Positions 52,181 to 59,969 of a stretch of 64,000 nucleotides of DNA are shown piece after piece; the stretch's first letter is position 1; every line of letters starts with the position of its first letter. A model generated the notes under the pieces. That model searched no databases and was not told where the DNA came from. It saw nothing but the letters and a program-made list of their open reading frames with translations. The DNA is taken from NCBI GenBank assembly GCA_002838185.1, contig CP017948.1:2003903-2067902 (forward strand), read 5' to 3'. This DNA comes from Tenericutes bacterium MO-XQ. Its GTDB lineage: Bacteria; Bacillota_I; Bacilli_A; Acholeplasmatales; Acholeplasmataceae. The position numbers and the translations under genes are program-made.

Positions 52181-53229
52181 GACAGAATGTTTCCTGTTTC
52201 TTGATCAAAAATGTGAATCTTGTTTTTCTTAACGGCAAGTTTAATGGTTTTCTTACCTTCAACAGATTCAGAATCTACTAAAGCGCGTAATTGTTTTTCT
52301 CCAATCATAAAACGAATCATTGTATCTCTACCTGTATGATCAATATCAGTCGTATCAACATTAAATCCGTTGTCATCAACTTTAAAATCTTCAGGTCTTA
52401 AACCAAAGATGTATGATCCATCAGCAACTTTCATTTCACCAATGACTGTACCATCTAATAATTGTACTTTACCTTTTTTAACTTCGCCTTCAATCACGTT
52501 GATTGGTGGGTTTCCTAAGAATTTAGCAACAAATAAATTATCTGGTTTATTGTACATATCTTGTGGTGCATCCATTTGTTGCTTAACACCAAAGTTTAAG
52601 ACAACCATTTGATCACTGATGCTCATCGCTTCTTCTTGGTCATGTGTAACGAAGATAGTCGTAATACCAGTTTCTCTTTGGATACGTTTAATTTCTTCTC
52701 TAGTTTGTAATCTTAAGCGTGCATCTAGATTTGATAGGGGTTCATCTAATAACAACACTCTTGGTTTTTTAACAAGGGCACGCGCAATCGCAACTCTTTG
52801 TTGTTGTCCACCAGATAGTTGAGATGGTTTTTTATCTAGTTGATCTTCGATACCTACGAGTTTAGCCATTTCATAAACTAATTCGTCTGCTTCCTTTTTC
52901 TTAATGTTTAAATTTTCAAGTGGAAACATAATATTTTGTCTAATGGTCATATGTGGATATAACGCATAGTTTTGGAATACTAATCCAATCCCTCTTTTTT
53001 CAGGAGCTAGACGTGTAACGTCATCCTCTCCAAAATAAATTTTCCCATCTGTTGGTTGATGCAGACCTGCTATCATAAATAAAGTGGTAGATTTACCACA
53101 TCCTGAAGGTCCAAGTAGTCCAACCAATTTGCCTGATGGAATTGTAACAGTTAAGTCATCTACCGCTCTGGTTTGTTTACCTGTTTTATCAGTAAATACC
53201 TTTGTTAAATTCTCTAATCTAATCTCCAT
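52177..53229 (-). CDS. ABC transporter ATPase, UgpC/MsmX/MalK type
   Basis: A 350-residue ATPase energising the sugar-type transporter. Walker A GPSGCGKSTTLFMIAGLHQP, Q-loop VFQNYALYPHMTI, signature LSGGQQQRVAIARALV, Walker B VLLLDEPLSNLDARL and H-loop TIFVTHDQEEAM are intact. The C-terminal part (about 240-350) is the OB-like regulatory domain of MalK (GLRPEDFKV). It begins the operon: ATPase, permease, permease, binding protein. The start ATG follows AAGGAGTAAGAATC. Expression is likely controlled by the promoter and leader described for 53304-53502. Confidence 0.95.
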   Translation of the reverse strand: MEIRLENLTKVFTDKTGKQTRAVDDLTVTIPSGKLVGLLGPSGCGKSTTLFMIAGLHQPTDGKIYFGEDDVTRLAPEKRGIGLVFQNYALYPHMTIRQNIMFPLENLNIKKKEADELVYEMAKLVGIEDQLDKKPSQLSGGQQQRVAIARALVKKPRVLLLDEPLSNLDARLRLQTREEIKRIQRETGITTIFVTHDQEEAMSISDQMVVLNFGVKQQMDAPQDMYNKPDNLFVAKFLGNPPINVIEGEVKKGKVQLLDGTVIGEMKVADGSYIFGLRPEDFKVDDNGFNVDTTDIDHTGRDTMIRFMIGEKQLRALVDSESVEGKKTIKLAVKKNKIHIFDQETGNILS

Positions 53230-53303
53230 GTTTGATTCTTACTCCTTATTGTGATTTTTTTAATGACTAAAAATAAAAGCACTCCTGGCTATCCCAAAAG
53301 CAC

Positions 53304-53381
53304 TTAGCTGTTTGTATATGAAAAAAACGAAAAATTCGTTTCCATATTCATGGTTTGAAAAGCATTTTGTAAAACATACAT
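53304..53381 (-). CDS. Possible 25-residue leader peptide of the ABC operon
   Basis: ATG at 53381 follows GAGGTGAG at about 7 bases, within 20 bases of the predicted transcription start. It reads MYVLQNAFQTMNMETNFSFF then SYTNS and a TAA at 53304, about 75 bases before the ATPase gene. A weak hairpin AAACGAA-TTT-TTCGTTT with a T-run lies inside it (about 53325-53345). This could be a translated leader controlling termination. It is short, so it may be chance; no homologue is recognised. Confidence 0.4.
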   Translation of the reverse strand: MYVLQNAFQTMNMETNFSFFSYTNS

Positions 53382-53404
53382 AAATTGCTCACCTCAACAC
53401 TTGT

Positions 53405-53433
53405 ATTATATAATAATACCCGTCAAAATTCAA
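53405..53433 (-). promoter_or_regulatory. Promoter of the sugar-type ABC operon
   Basis: TTGAAT (53433-53428), 17-base spacer, TATAAT (53410-53405) on the minus strand. Confidence 0.7.
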
Positions 53434-53444
53434 TGAGCAAACCA

Positions 53445-53468
53445 TAGGTAATTTTACAATTTTACCTA
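53445..53468. promoter_or_regulatory. Palindromic operator candidate before ABC operon
   Basis: TAGGTAA / TTACCTA, 10 bases apart, lying directly upstream of the -35 box. A regulator-binding site is inferred from symmetry and position. Confidence 0.45.
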
Positions 53469-53488
53469 AACTTTTCTTGCGAAAAATA

Positions 53489-53502
53489 TGAAAGCGCTTT
53501 TA
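53489..53502. promoter_or_regulatory. cre-like site before ABC operon
   Basis: TGAAAGCGCTTTTA matches the CcpA cre consensus with one mismatch and contains a perfect AAAGCGCTTT palindrome. A second LacI-type operator such as MalR's is equally possible. Confidence 0.55.
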
Positions 53503-53613
53503 GGGGTAAATAAATTATATTATATTACGTATAGAAAGTCAATTATAGAACTAAAATATTTGTGATTTTAAAAAAAGGGCCTGTAAATAAATAAAACAGA
53601 CCTAAACAAAAAC
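53503..53613. other. Intergenic AT-rich region, left margin of IS1182-like element
   Basis: No gene is visible. GGGCCTGT (53578-53585) might mark the left end of the transposase element, facing ACAGG about 55 bases after it ends, but the match is too short to be sure. The rest is AT-rich with no pattern that I can explain. Confidence 0.4.
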
Positions 53614-53641
53614 CGAGTCTCCTAAAAGACCCGGTTTTTTG
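53614..53641 (+). terminator. Intrinsic terminator upstream of broken transposase
   Basis: ACCGAGTCT / AGACCCGGT stem with T-run, ending immediately before the transposase promoter; it would block read-through into the element. Confidence 0.75.
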
Positions 53642-53642
53642 G

Positions 53643-53648
53643 TATAAT
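53643..53648 (+). promoter_or_regulatory. -10 box of broken transposase, leaderless start
   Basis: TATAAT is followed by only six bases before the ATG at 53655, so the transcript would start at or beside the A of the start codon. No good -35 is visible (the terminator occupies its place). Confidence 0.4.
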
Positions 53649-53654
53649 TGAAGT

Positions 53655-55154
53655 ATGACAAGTACTCAATTAAATCAAGTATATTTTAACGCAAAACAGT
53701 TAAAATTACCACTATCTACAGGCATTTTAATACCATTTGATAGTGAAGTAAGAACATTTGACGAAGTATTTTCAAAATTGGAGGTCAAAAAGTACTTAAA
53801 AACCGAAAGAGATCCAAGAGGAAGAATCGGTTATGATCCAGTCAGTATGCTCAAATTGATCCTGTTTTGCCAGATGGAAAACATCACAAGTTTAAGAGCG
53901 ATGGAAAAAGCAGCAAGAAATGATTTACGTATCATGTGGTTAATAGACGAACTACAACCAACGCATCAAGCGATTAAAGATTTCATGGATCGCTATTTAA
54001 TTAAAAATCTAGAAGCTATTTATTATGATCTCAGTCAATTTTTGATAAGAGATGAAAATATAGATGTAGAAAAACTCTATATCGATGGCACAAAGATTGA
54101 AGCGAACGCAAACAAATACACCTTTATCTGGAAAAAGTCATTAGAAAAATTCCGCGATAAATTATATAAAAAAATCACCAAACAGATCAAAGCACTCAAT
54201 GATACCTATCAACAGATGGATATCTTTTTTCCAGTATATGATATCTATGAAGTAGACTATCTAAAAAGGATTCTAGACTTTCTAGGACGTGAACTTGAAA
54301 AACAAGGGACAGAGTTTGTATATGGGAAAGGACAAAGAAAAACAGTTCTACAAAGGGATTATGAACATATAAAAGACTATCATATAAAGCTCATTGAATA
54401 TAATGACTTTATCAAAACGATAGGCCCCAATAGAAATTCCTGTGCAAGAACTGATCATGACGCAACATTTATGCATATGAAAGAAGATCATATGAGAAAT
54501 AGTCAGTTAAAGCCAGGGTATAATGTACAAATTGGAGTATCTGATGAATACATCCTACACTTAGATGTTTATCAAGACCGAAATTATTATTAAACATTAA
54601 TCCCCTTTTTAGAAGGCTATAAGAAAGCATATGGTAGTTATCCATTATATCCTGTAGCTGATGCAGGATATGGGGGATTGATGAATTATAGATATATCAA
54701 AGCATGCAATATGAAGTTATATCAAAAATACAGCATGTATAGCAAAGACACATCAGATAAGAAAAGAATGAATGACCCATACTTCTCTCATGATTTAATC
54801 AAGGATAAAAAAGATTATATCGCGAAAAATGGTGAGAGATTGACCTATCTATATCATAATCAACGAGGCAATGATGTCTACCAGTTACCAAGTGGCAAAA
54901 CTAAAGAGATCAATGATGAAAATATAGCCTATCAAAAAGAAGTGATCAAAAACTTAACATCACCATTAGGTATTGAACTTAGAACACAACGTTCGATACA
55001 AGTTGAAGGGGCATTTGGTGTCATCAAAGAGGCTATGAAATTTAGAAGATTTAAACGTCGTGGTATTCAAAATGTTAAGTTTGAGCTTACACTCATCGCA
55101 ATCGGGTATAATTTAGCAAAATATCATAAGAAAAAGTATAGAATCATCGAATGA
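53655..55154 (+). pseudogene. IS1182-family transposase with in-frame TAA at 54591
   Basis: A 499-codon transposase frame interrupted by one TAA (54591-54593). Before it come residues FDEVFSKLEVKKYLKTERDP, LKLILFCQMENITSLRAMEK and LYIDGTKIEANANKYTFIWK (first catalytic Asp), ending DVYQDRNYY. After it the same frame continues TLIPFLEGYKKAYGSYPLYP, VADAGYGGLMNYRYI (second Asp) and SIQVEGAFGVIKEAMKFRRF (catalytic Glu), to TGA at 55152-55154. IS1182 proteins are normally read straight through this point, where a Gln or Lys codon would suit. A restart after the stop (54678) would lose the second Asp. The element is therefore probably dead unless the stop is an artefact. Confidence 0.88.
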
Positions 55155-55246
55155 TTATCTAGTTGAAAACTAAAGATTTTAGCTAATCTCTTTTTAGTAT
55201 GCTCAAAAACAGGTATTTTTTATGATTTATCCACATTTATAAAGAA
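55155..55246. other. AT-rich margin after broken transposase
   Basis: No gene. ACAGG at 55209-55213 is the possible right end of the preceding element. A TTATCCACA-like DnaA 9-mer appears near 55226-55234, probably by chance. Confidence 0.35.
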
Positions 55247-55347
55247 AAAAGGACTATGTAGTCCATGAAGAGAATTAATTCTTCATTTCTTTACAGTCCC
55301 TTCAGGATGTAGAACACGTACCGTATCGAAGGATATGGTATTTTTTT
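55247..55347 (+). ncRNA. Candidate structured RNA 1, ending in an intrinsic terminator
   Basis: Within 100 bases: an outer pairing AAGGACT (55249-55255) with AGTCCcTT (55295-55302); an inner perfect hairpin ATGAAGA / TCTTCAT (55264-55285); then a terminator ACCGTATC / GATATGGT (55320-55339) with T-run at 55341-55347. No reading frame is seen. It matches no RNA family that I can name. It may be an independent small RNA or an attenuator left by an insertion sequence. Confidence 0.45.
55318..55347 (+). terminator. Terminator of RNA candidate 1
   Basis: ACCGTATC-GAAG-GATATGGT (one G-U pair), then ATTTTTTT. Confidence 0.75.
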
Positions 55348-55356
55348 AAAAATTAT

Positions 55357-55362
55357 TATAAA
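55357..55362 (+). promoter_or_regulatory. Possible -10 box of RNA candidate 2
   Basis: TATAAA about 10 bases before the closing stem of RNA candidate 2; no clear -35 is present. Confidence 0.3.
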
Positions 55363-55372
55363 ATATGAATAT

Positions 55373-55470
55373 GAAGATCAGTTTGGTCACTTGTAGCATA
55401 GACTACTAAAAATCGGTGTAGATAGAACTACTTAATAGACCCACGTCCGCTTCTGATCTTCTTTTTTTTA
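55373..55470 (+). ncRNA. Candidate structured RNA 2, closed by GAAGATCAG / CTGATCTTC stem
   Basis: The 9-base perfect stem GAAGATCAG (55373-55381) pairs with CTGATCTTC (55453-55461), and nine bases of T-rich tail follow (55462-55469), so the stem also works as a terminator. Inside are two small hairpins of nearly the same form, GTAG-CATAGA-CTAC (55393-55406) and GTAG-ATAGAA-CTAC (55419-55432), and the flanking strings TTTGGTCAC and ACCCACGTCC. This looks like a three- or four-way junction with about 98 bases. There is no coding frame with a ribosome site, and it fits no class of riboswitch, 6S, SRP or T-box RNA known to me. Confidence 0.5.
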
Positions 55471-55489
55471 TACAAAAGTTACTTTTACC

Positions 55490-55512
55490 TATATATAAAT
55501 ATATAGGTAACA
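55490..55512. repeat. AT palindrome before IS1182-like transposase B
   Basis: CCTATATATAAATATATAGG is an 8-base-arm inverted repeat 30 bases before the transposase B start. It could be part of the element's left end or a regulator site. Confidence 0.45.
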
Positions 55513-55543
55513 TGGTAAAATAATAACAAAGGTTGGTGATTTC

Positions 55544-56890
55544 ATGTTAACAAAACATCAAATAAACAATCGCGAAAACATCTTCATCATGGACATGGAT
55601 AAACTCGTTCCAAACAATCATCTAGTTAGAAAAATAGATAAAGCGATTGATTTCAGTTTTATTTATGATATTGTAGAAAATTTATACGCAGATGATATGG
55701 GAAGACCATCTATAGACCCAGTCATTTTATTTAAGATTGTCTTTATTCAGTATTTATTTAACATTAGATCCATGAGAAGAACAATTGAAGAAATCGAAGT
55801 TAATGCTGCATATCGATGGTTTTTAGGATACGATTTTAATGATGTCGTTCCACACTTTTCAACCTTTGGGAAAAACTATGTACGTCGTTTTGAAGGCACT
55901 TCTGTTTTTGAAGAGATCTTTAATACGATTTTATATCAAGCCATGAAATTAAAGCTTGTCAAAATGGATAATATATTTGTCGATGCAACACATATTAAGG
56001 CATATGCAAATAAAAGACAAGTCAATGACATTATCATCAATGATTCAACGAACCGGTATGTAGAATCTCTACAAACAGAAATCAATGAAGTTAGAGTTGA
56101 AGAAGGCAAAAAAGAAATAGATTTCAACGAAGCTAAAAAAGTAACAAAGAGCCTTACTGATCCGGACTGTGGCATGTTTCATAAAGGTGAGAAAGAAAGA
56201 CAGTTAGCCTATAGTAACCAAGTGATTAGTGATGAAAACGGATGGGTATTAGCATCTCAAGTATTTCCAGGTAACTTACACGATAGTCAAACTGGACTGG
56301 AAACAGTCATTAATTATATAGAAGCTCATGAAGAAGTTGACATGGCAGTTATGGATTCAGGGTATGATCATCCAGTATTACTTCATGAATTATTTAAACG
56401 AGGTGTTAAGCCTGTGATTCCCTATAAAAGACCTAAAGGAAGAAAAGGTGCTGGTGGATCATCCAATATATTATATTTTACAAAACATAGATTCAAATAT
56501 ATTGAACTTCATGATTATTATGTTTGTCCAAATGAAAAAGTCTTAACTTATAGAGGTACCAACAAACAAGGCTATAAAGCATATAAAACAAAAACGAAAG
56601 ATTGTTTAAATTGTCCTTTTAAGACTCAGTGTACAAATCAGAAAACAAAAGTGATACTAAGACATTTTTATGAAGCAGATAGTGAAGAAGCTAAACTGAT
56701 TCGACTATCTGAGATTGGCAAAGAGGTATATCCGAAAAGAAAAACATCAGTTGAAAGGGTGTTTGGAATTTCAAAAATGAATCATTGTCTGGGATTTACG
56801 TTTCTTAGAGGACTTAGGAAAAATGAGGATCGAAGCTTCATGATTTTAAGTATGTACAATTTGAAAAAGTTAGCCACAATCATGTGGTAA
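55544..56890 (+). CDS. IS1182-family transposase, intact
   Basis: A 448-residue DDE transposase of the IS1182 type, unrelated at close range to the broken one 400 bases upstream. The N-terminal DUF772 domain shows DKLVPNNHLVRKIDKAIDFS, GRPSIDPVILFKIVFIQYLF and RSMRRTIEEIEVNAAYRWFL. Catalytic residues: Asp in FVDATHIKAYANK, Asp in MAVMDSGYDHPVLL, Glu in SVERVFGISKMNH. CPFKTQCTNQKT contains the pair of cysteines typical of the family. The ATG follows TTGGTGATTTC. The element ends are not clear; a 13-base CTTTTTTTTATAC occurs on both sides (about 55461 and 56926), but poly-T makes this weak. Confidence 0.93.
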   Translation: MLTKHQINNRENIFIMDMDKLVPNNHLVRKIDKAIDFSFIYDIVENLYADDMGRPSIDPVILFKIVFIQYLFNIRSMRRTIEEIEVNAAYRWFLGYDFNDVVPHFSTFGKNYVRRFEGTSVFEEIFNTILYQAMKLKLVKMDNIFVDATHIKAYANKRQVNDIIINDSTNRYVESLQTEINEVRVEEGKKEIDFNEAKKVTKSLTDPDCGMFHKGEKERQLAYSNQVISDENGWVLASQVFPGNLHDSQTGLETVINYIEAHEEVDMAVMDSGYDHPVLLHELFKRGVKPVIPYKRPKGRKGAGGSSNILYFTKHRFKYIELHDYYVCPNEKVLTYRGTNKQGYKAYKTKTKDCLNCPFKTQCTNQKTKVILRHFYEADSEEAKLIRLSEIGKEVYPKRKTSVERVFGISKMNHCLGFTFLRGLRKNEDRSFMILSMYNLKKLATIMW

Positions 56891-56918
56891 TATATCTGCG
56901 ATTTGACTGGAATTGAGT

Positions 56919-56938
56919 GAAAAACTCTTTTTTTTATA
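56919..56938 (+). terminator. Intrinsic terminator of transposase B
   Basis: GAGT-GAAAA-ACTC hairpin followed by eight Ts. Confidence 0.7.
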
Positions 56939-56947
56939 CTCAAACAA

Positions 56948-56983
56948 AAAAAGAACATCTCAAAATGAGATATTCTTCTTAAA
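56948..56983. terminator. Second hairpin after transposase B
   Basis: AAGAACATCTC / GAGATATTCTT stem with a short AAAAT loop between transposase B and asnS; T-rich on both sides. Confidence 0.55.
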
Positions 56984-57006
56984 AAACTGTTTTTGTCTAC
57001 AGTCTG

Positions 57007-57033
57007 AAATAAGTGCTATCTAGCACTTATTTG
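57007..57033 (-). terminator. Hairpin downstream of asnS
   Basis: AAATAAGTGCTA / TAGCACTTATTT, perfect 12-base arms with a 2-base loop. It lacks a long T-run on the minus strand, so termination there may be weak. Confidence 0.55.
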
Positions 57034-57053
57034 TCGATATGTAAGTCATTTCA

Positions 57054-58445
57054 TTAAAATTCACAGTTTTTTGGTGCTCTAGGGAAAGGAATGACATCTC
57101 TAATGTTTTCAACACCAGAAAGATACATAATGAGTCTTTCAAATCCCATACCGTATCCAGCATGAACACATCCACCATATCTTCTTAAGTCCAAATACCA
57201 CTCAAGATCTTCTTTGGGCACATGCATTTCTTCCATACGTCTTTCCAATACATCTAAACGTTCTTCTCTTTGTGAACCACCAATGAGTTCTCCTGATCCA
57301 GGGACTAGTAAATCCATAGCAGCAACTGTTTCTTGATCATCATTTAAGCGCATATAAAATGCTTTGATATCTTTTGGCCAATCTGTAACAAACACTGGAG
57401 ATTTAAAATGCTTTTCTGTTAAGTATCTTTCATGTTCTGTATTAATATCTTGACCATGTTTTGGAAGATTTTCGAATTTGACTTTTGCGTTTAAAAGAAT
57501 ATCAATCGCTTCTTTATGTGTCACTTTAGCAAATGGTTTGTTTAATACATTTTGAAGTTTTTCTTTTAAACCCGGTTCTACAAATTTATTAAAGAACTCC
57601 ATTTCTTCCGGTAGATGTTCGTATACATAATTAATGATGTATTTCACCATTTTTTCTGCAACTTCCATATCTTTTTCTAAATCTGCAAATGCCATTTCTG
57701 GTTCAATCATCCAAAATTCAGATGCATGTCTTTGTGTATTTGAATTTTCTGCTCTAAATGTAGGTCCAAAGGTGTAAACATTTTTAAATGATAGTGCATA
57801 TGCTTCAGCTTCAAGTTGACCTGTGACGGTTAAGTTTGTGCGTTTACCGAAAAAGTCTTTTTTATAATCAACTTTTCCATCTTCATCTTTAGGAATTTGA
57901 TCTAAATCAAAGGTAGTCACGTTAAACATTTGACCTGCACCTTCGCCATCGTTGCCTGTAATGATAGGCGTATGTGTGTAAATAAAGCCTTCTTTTTGGA
58001 AGAAATCATGAATTGCAAACGCTGCAACACTTCTTAATCTAAAGACAGCATGAAAAAGGTTCGTTCTAGTTCTTAAATGAGCAACCTCTCTTAAAAACTC
58101 TCTAGAATGTCTTTTTGGCTGTATTGGATAGTTTTCAGGAGAATCTCCTAATAACTCTATCGAAGTAGCCTTTACTTCAAAAGGTTGTTTCATTTCTGGT
58201 GTTAAAACCAGTGTGCCACAAACTTTAACGCTACTTCCTACTCTTATTTTTTGAACTTCTTTGAAATTTTCAAGTTTTTGATCTTCATATACAACTTGAA
58301 TACCTTCAAAAAATGTCCCATCATGAAAGTTTAGAAAACCAAACTCTTTTTGTGCACGATTGTTTCTTACCCAACCGTTTAATATGATGGTTTGATCTTT
58401 ATACATATCTTTGTTTCTAAAAATGTGTTTTACTGTTGTTTCCAT
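57054..58445 (-). CDS. asnS: Asparaginyl-tRNA synthetase
   Basis: Class IIb aminoacyl-tRNA synthetase, charging tRNA-Asn. 463 residues, normal for the family. An N-terminal OB anticodon domain (about 15-105, [20 protein letters not shown]) is followed by the catalytic core: motif 1 region [20 protein letters not shown], motif 2 [20 protein letters not shown], motif 3 [20 protein letters not shown], with the ending [10 protein letters not shown]. Its expression is controlled by the upstream T-box. A GAGGTGG ribosome site precedes the ATG. Monocistronic. Confidence 0.98.
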   Translation of the reverse strand: METTVKHIFRNKDMYKDQTIILNGWVRNNRAQKEFGFLNFHDGTFFEGIQVVYEDQKLENFKEVQKIRVGSSVKVCGTLVLTPEMKQPFEVKATSIELLGDSPENYPIQPKRHSREFLREVAHLRTRTNLFHAVFRLRSVAAFAIHDFFQKEGFIYTHTPIITGNDGEGAGQMFNVTTFDLDQIPKDEDGKVDYKKDFFGKRTNLTVTGQLEAEAYALSFKNVYTFGPTFRAENSNTQRHASEFWMIEPEMAFADLEKDMEVAEKMVKYIINYVYEHLPEEMEFFNKFVEPGLKEKLQNVLNKPFAKVTHKEAIDILLNAKVKFENLPKHGQDINTEHERYLTEKHFKSPVFVTDWPKDIKAFYMRLNDDQETVAAMDLLVPGSGELIGGSQREERLDVLERRMEEMHVPKEDLEWYLDLRRYGGCVHAGYGMGFERLIMYLSGVENIRDVIPFPRAPKNCEF

Positions 58446-58462
58446 ATTTCCACCTCTTTTTA

Positions 58463-58705
58463 ATTAAAAAACGCCCTTAGATTATCTCTAAGGACGTATA
58501 GTTACGCGGTACCACCTTAGTTCTAGAAAAATTCTAGCCCTCTTAGACCTTTAACGCAGGCATACGTATAGTTCTACTCTCACTTAAGTGATTTCTTCTA
58601 TCTCTCTTGAGTGTTATTCATCTTAATCATGTTACTGGTTTCCACCTATACCAGCTCTCTAGTAAACAAAAACTTAAGATTACTTGTCTCTTCATTGATT
58701 TATAT
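58463..58705 (-). promoter_or_regulatory. T-box leader of asnS (Asn specifier)
   Basis: Minus strand contains the T-box sequence AAGGTGGTACCGCG (58514-58501 region) that pairs with the uncharged tRNA end, then a terminator with CGTCCTTAGA / TCTAAGGGCG and a T-run at about 58490-58465. Stem I shows AGAGAGCTGGT and GGTGGAAACCAG, and the specifier context GAAT-AAC-AC, an asparagine codon. Uncharged tRNA-Asn is expected to stabilise the antiterminator and raise asnS expression. The family is well known; the assignment here is by sequence. Confidence 0.9.
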
Positions 58706-58708
58706 ATC

Positions 58709-58737
58709 ATTATATATGCATTTTGATGTTTTGTCAA
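58709..58737 (-). promoter_or_regulatory. Promoter of asnS T-box transcript
   Basis: TTGACA (58737-58732), 17-base spacer, TATAAT (58714-58709) on the minus strand; consensus at both boxes. Confidence 0.88.
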
Positions 58738-58791
58738 TGACTTGATGTTATGCAAAATTTTATTGTTTATATTATTATATAATATAAAAAT

Positions 58792-59967
58792 TTATGATTC
58801 ATCCTCTAAATCTTCTTGAACTTCATCAATTTCAATCACTTCATCTTGATCTTCTTCAATTAAATCAAATTTAGCATCTTTAATGTTGCTGAATTTCTGA
58901 CTGATTTTTTTACTTGTTTTATCGACTAAATCAGCTTGTTTAGATACACTAACGATAGCTCTATTGAGTTTGTCCCATCGTTCATCATAACGTTTAAACT
59001 CTTCACCAAGTTTTCTTAACTCTTCTAGAATGATTGAAGTTTGTTCGTCTCTTTCCATATTTTTGACAATGGTTTGAATCATCGTGAGCGTTGATAAAAG
59101 TGTTGTTGGTGATGCAATCCATACTTGATGCTTTTGAGCGTACTCCATAATATCTTCATGATAAGACGTTAACTCTGCAAATATCGCTTCAGCTGGAATA
59201 AACATAATTGCTTGATCAGAAGTTTCTGTAGGAATGATGTATTTATCTTTGATTGCGTTAATGTGGTTTTTCACATCTTTTTTGAACTCTTTTTCTGCAT
59301 TTAAACGATCTTGTTTGCCAAGTGATTTATCCATCATACGCTTATAATTATCCAGTGGGAACTTAGAGTCGATCACAATATTCCCTAGTGGATCTGGCGC
59401 ATGAACCATCGCATCTGCCATAGAGCCATTAGATAAAGTCACCTGTTTTTCGTATAATCGCTTATTTTCACCCATAACAGCGGTTAACAATTGGTAAAGT
59501 TGAACTTCTCCAAAAATACCTCTAGTTTTCTTATCCGTTAACAACCCATTTAAGCTAACAACTTCTTCTGATAAAACTTCAATTTTCTTTTGTGCTTCAT
59601 CGATTTTCGCAAGTCTTTCAATGACATTCGTAAATGTTTCAGTAGTTTTTTCAAACCCTTGACCTAATCGCTGTTCAACTTTCTCATTGATTTGAATAAA
59701 CTGTTTGTCAATTTTACTCATCATGTAGTCTTTAAACTCATTTAAATCTTTTTGACTTTGTTGATTTGAATGACCTACAAGTGTCGCGACATCAGTTTTG
59801 AATCCACCAAATTCTTTTTGTAATTTTTCATTAAAATATCCTTGAATGTCTTTTTCAACAGATATGTTTTGCCCAGGTTTTTGTTGATTTATCTTGATTA
59901 GTATATAAATCATTAAAATCACTAAGACAAGAACTAATCCTAAAATGACATAATCAATCCATTCCAT
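58792..59967 (-). CDS. rmuC: RmuC-family DNA recombination protein
   Basis: 391-residue RmuC homologue, thought to limit inversions at inverted repeats; it has a nuclease-like fold. An N-terminal membrane helix (5-27, YVILGLVLVLVILMIYILIK) is followed by coiled coil (about 40-140) and the RmuC core: GIFGEVQLYQLLTAVMGENK, VIDSKFPLDNYKRMM, and IMFIPAEAIFAELTSYHEDI, with VWIASPTTLLSTLTMIQTIV. The acidic ending is also normal. It lies 2 bases after the YiiX-like gene, so both are co-transcribed. Confidence 0.95.
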   Translation of the reverse strand: MEWIDYVILGLVLVLVILMIYILIKINQQKPGQNISVEKDIQGYFNEKLQKEFGGFKTDVATLVGHSNQQSQKDLNEFKDYMMSKIDKQFIQINEKVEQRLGQGFEKTTETFTNVIERLAKIDEAQKKIEVLSEEVVSLNGLLTDKKTRGIFGEVQLYQLLTAVMGENKRLYEKQVTLSNGSMADAMVHAPDPLGNIVIDSKFPLDNYKRMMDKSLGKQDRLNAEKEFKKDVKNHINAIKDKYIIPTETSDQAIMFIPAEAIFAELTSYHEDIMEYAQKHQVWIASPTTLLSTLTMIQTIVKNMERDEQTSIILEELRKLGEEFKRYDERWDKLNRAIVSVSKQADLVDKTSKKISQKFSNIKDAKFDLIEEDQDEVIEIDEVQEDLEDES

Positions 59968-59969
59968 AA

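Noticed and set aside
53276..53305. Repeated AAAAGCACT considered as a CRISPR-like or operator array
   Set aside because: Only two copies; too short for CRISPR. Kept only as a note in the leader finding. No CRISPR array is visible anywhere in the window.
6069..54593. TAA reassigned to glutamine in this organism
   Set aside because: Many well-conserved genes stop correctly at TAA, for example nagB itself, pdxS and mnmE-neighbour genes; decay or sequence error is simpler.
55226..55234. Isolated TTATCCACA, a DnaA box, between transposases
   Set aside because: A single 9-mer in AT-rich DNA; no cluster as at the true origin.
55373..55470. RNA candidate 2 as a T-box or 6S RNA
   Set aside because: It has no TGGNACCGCG element and is far too short for 6S RNA.
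55461..56940. CTTTTTTTTATAC on both sides of transposase B as target duplication
   Set aside because: Mostly poly-T that belongs to terminators; IS1182 elements do not usually make a 13-base duplication.
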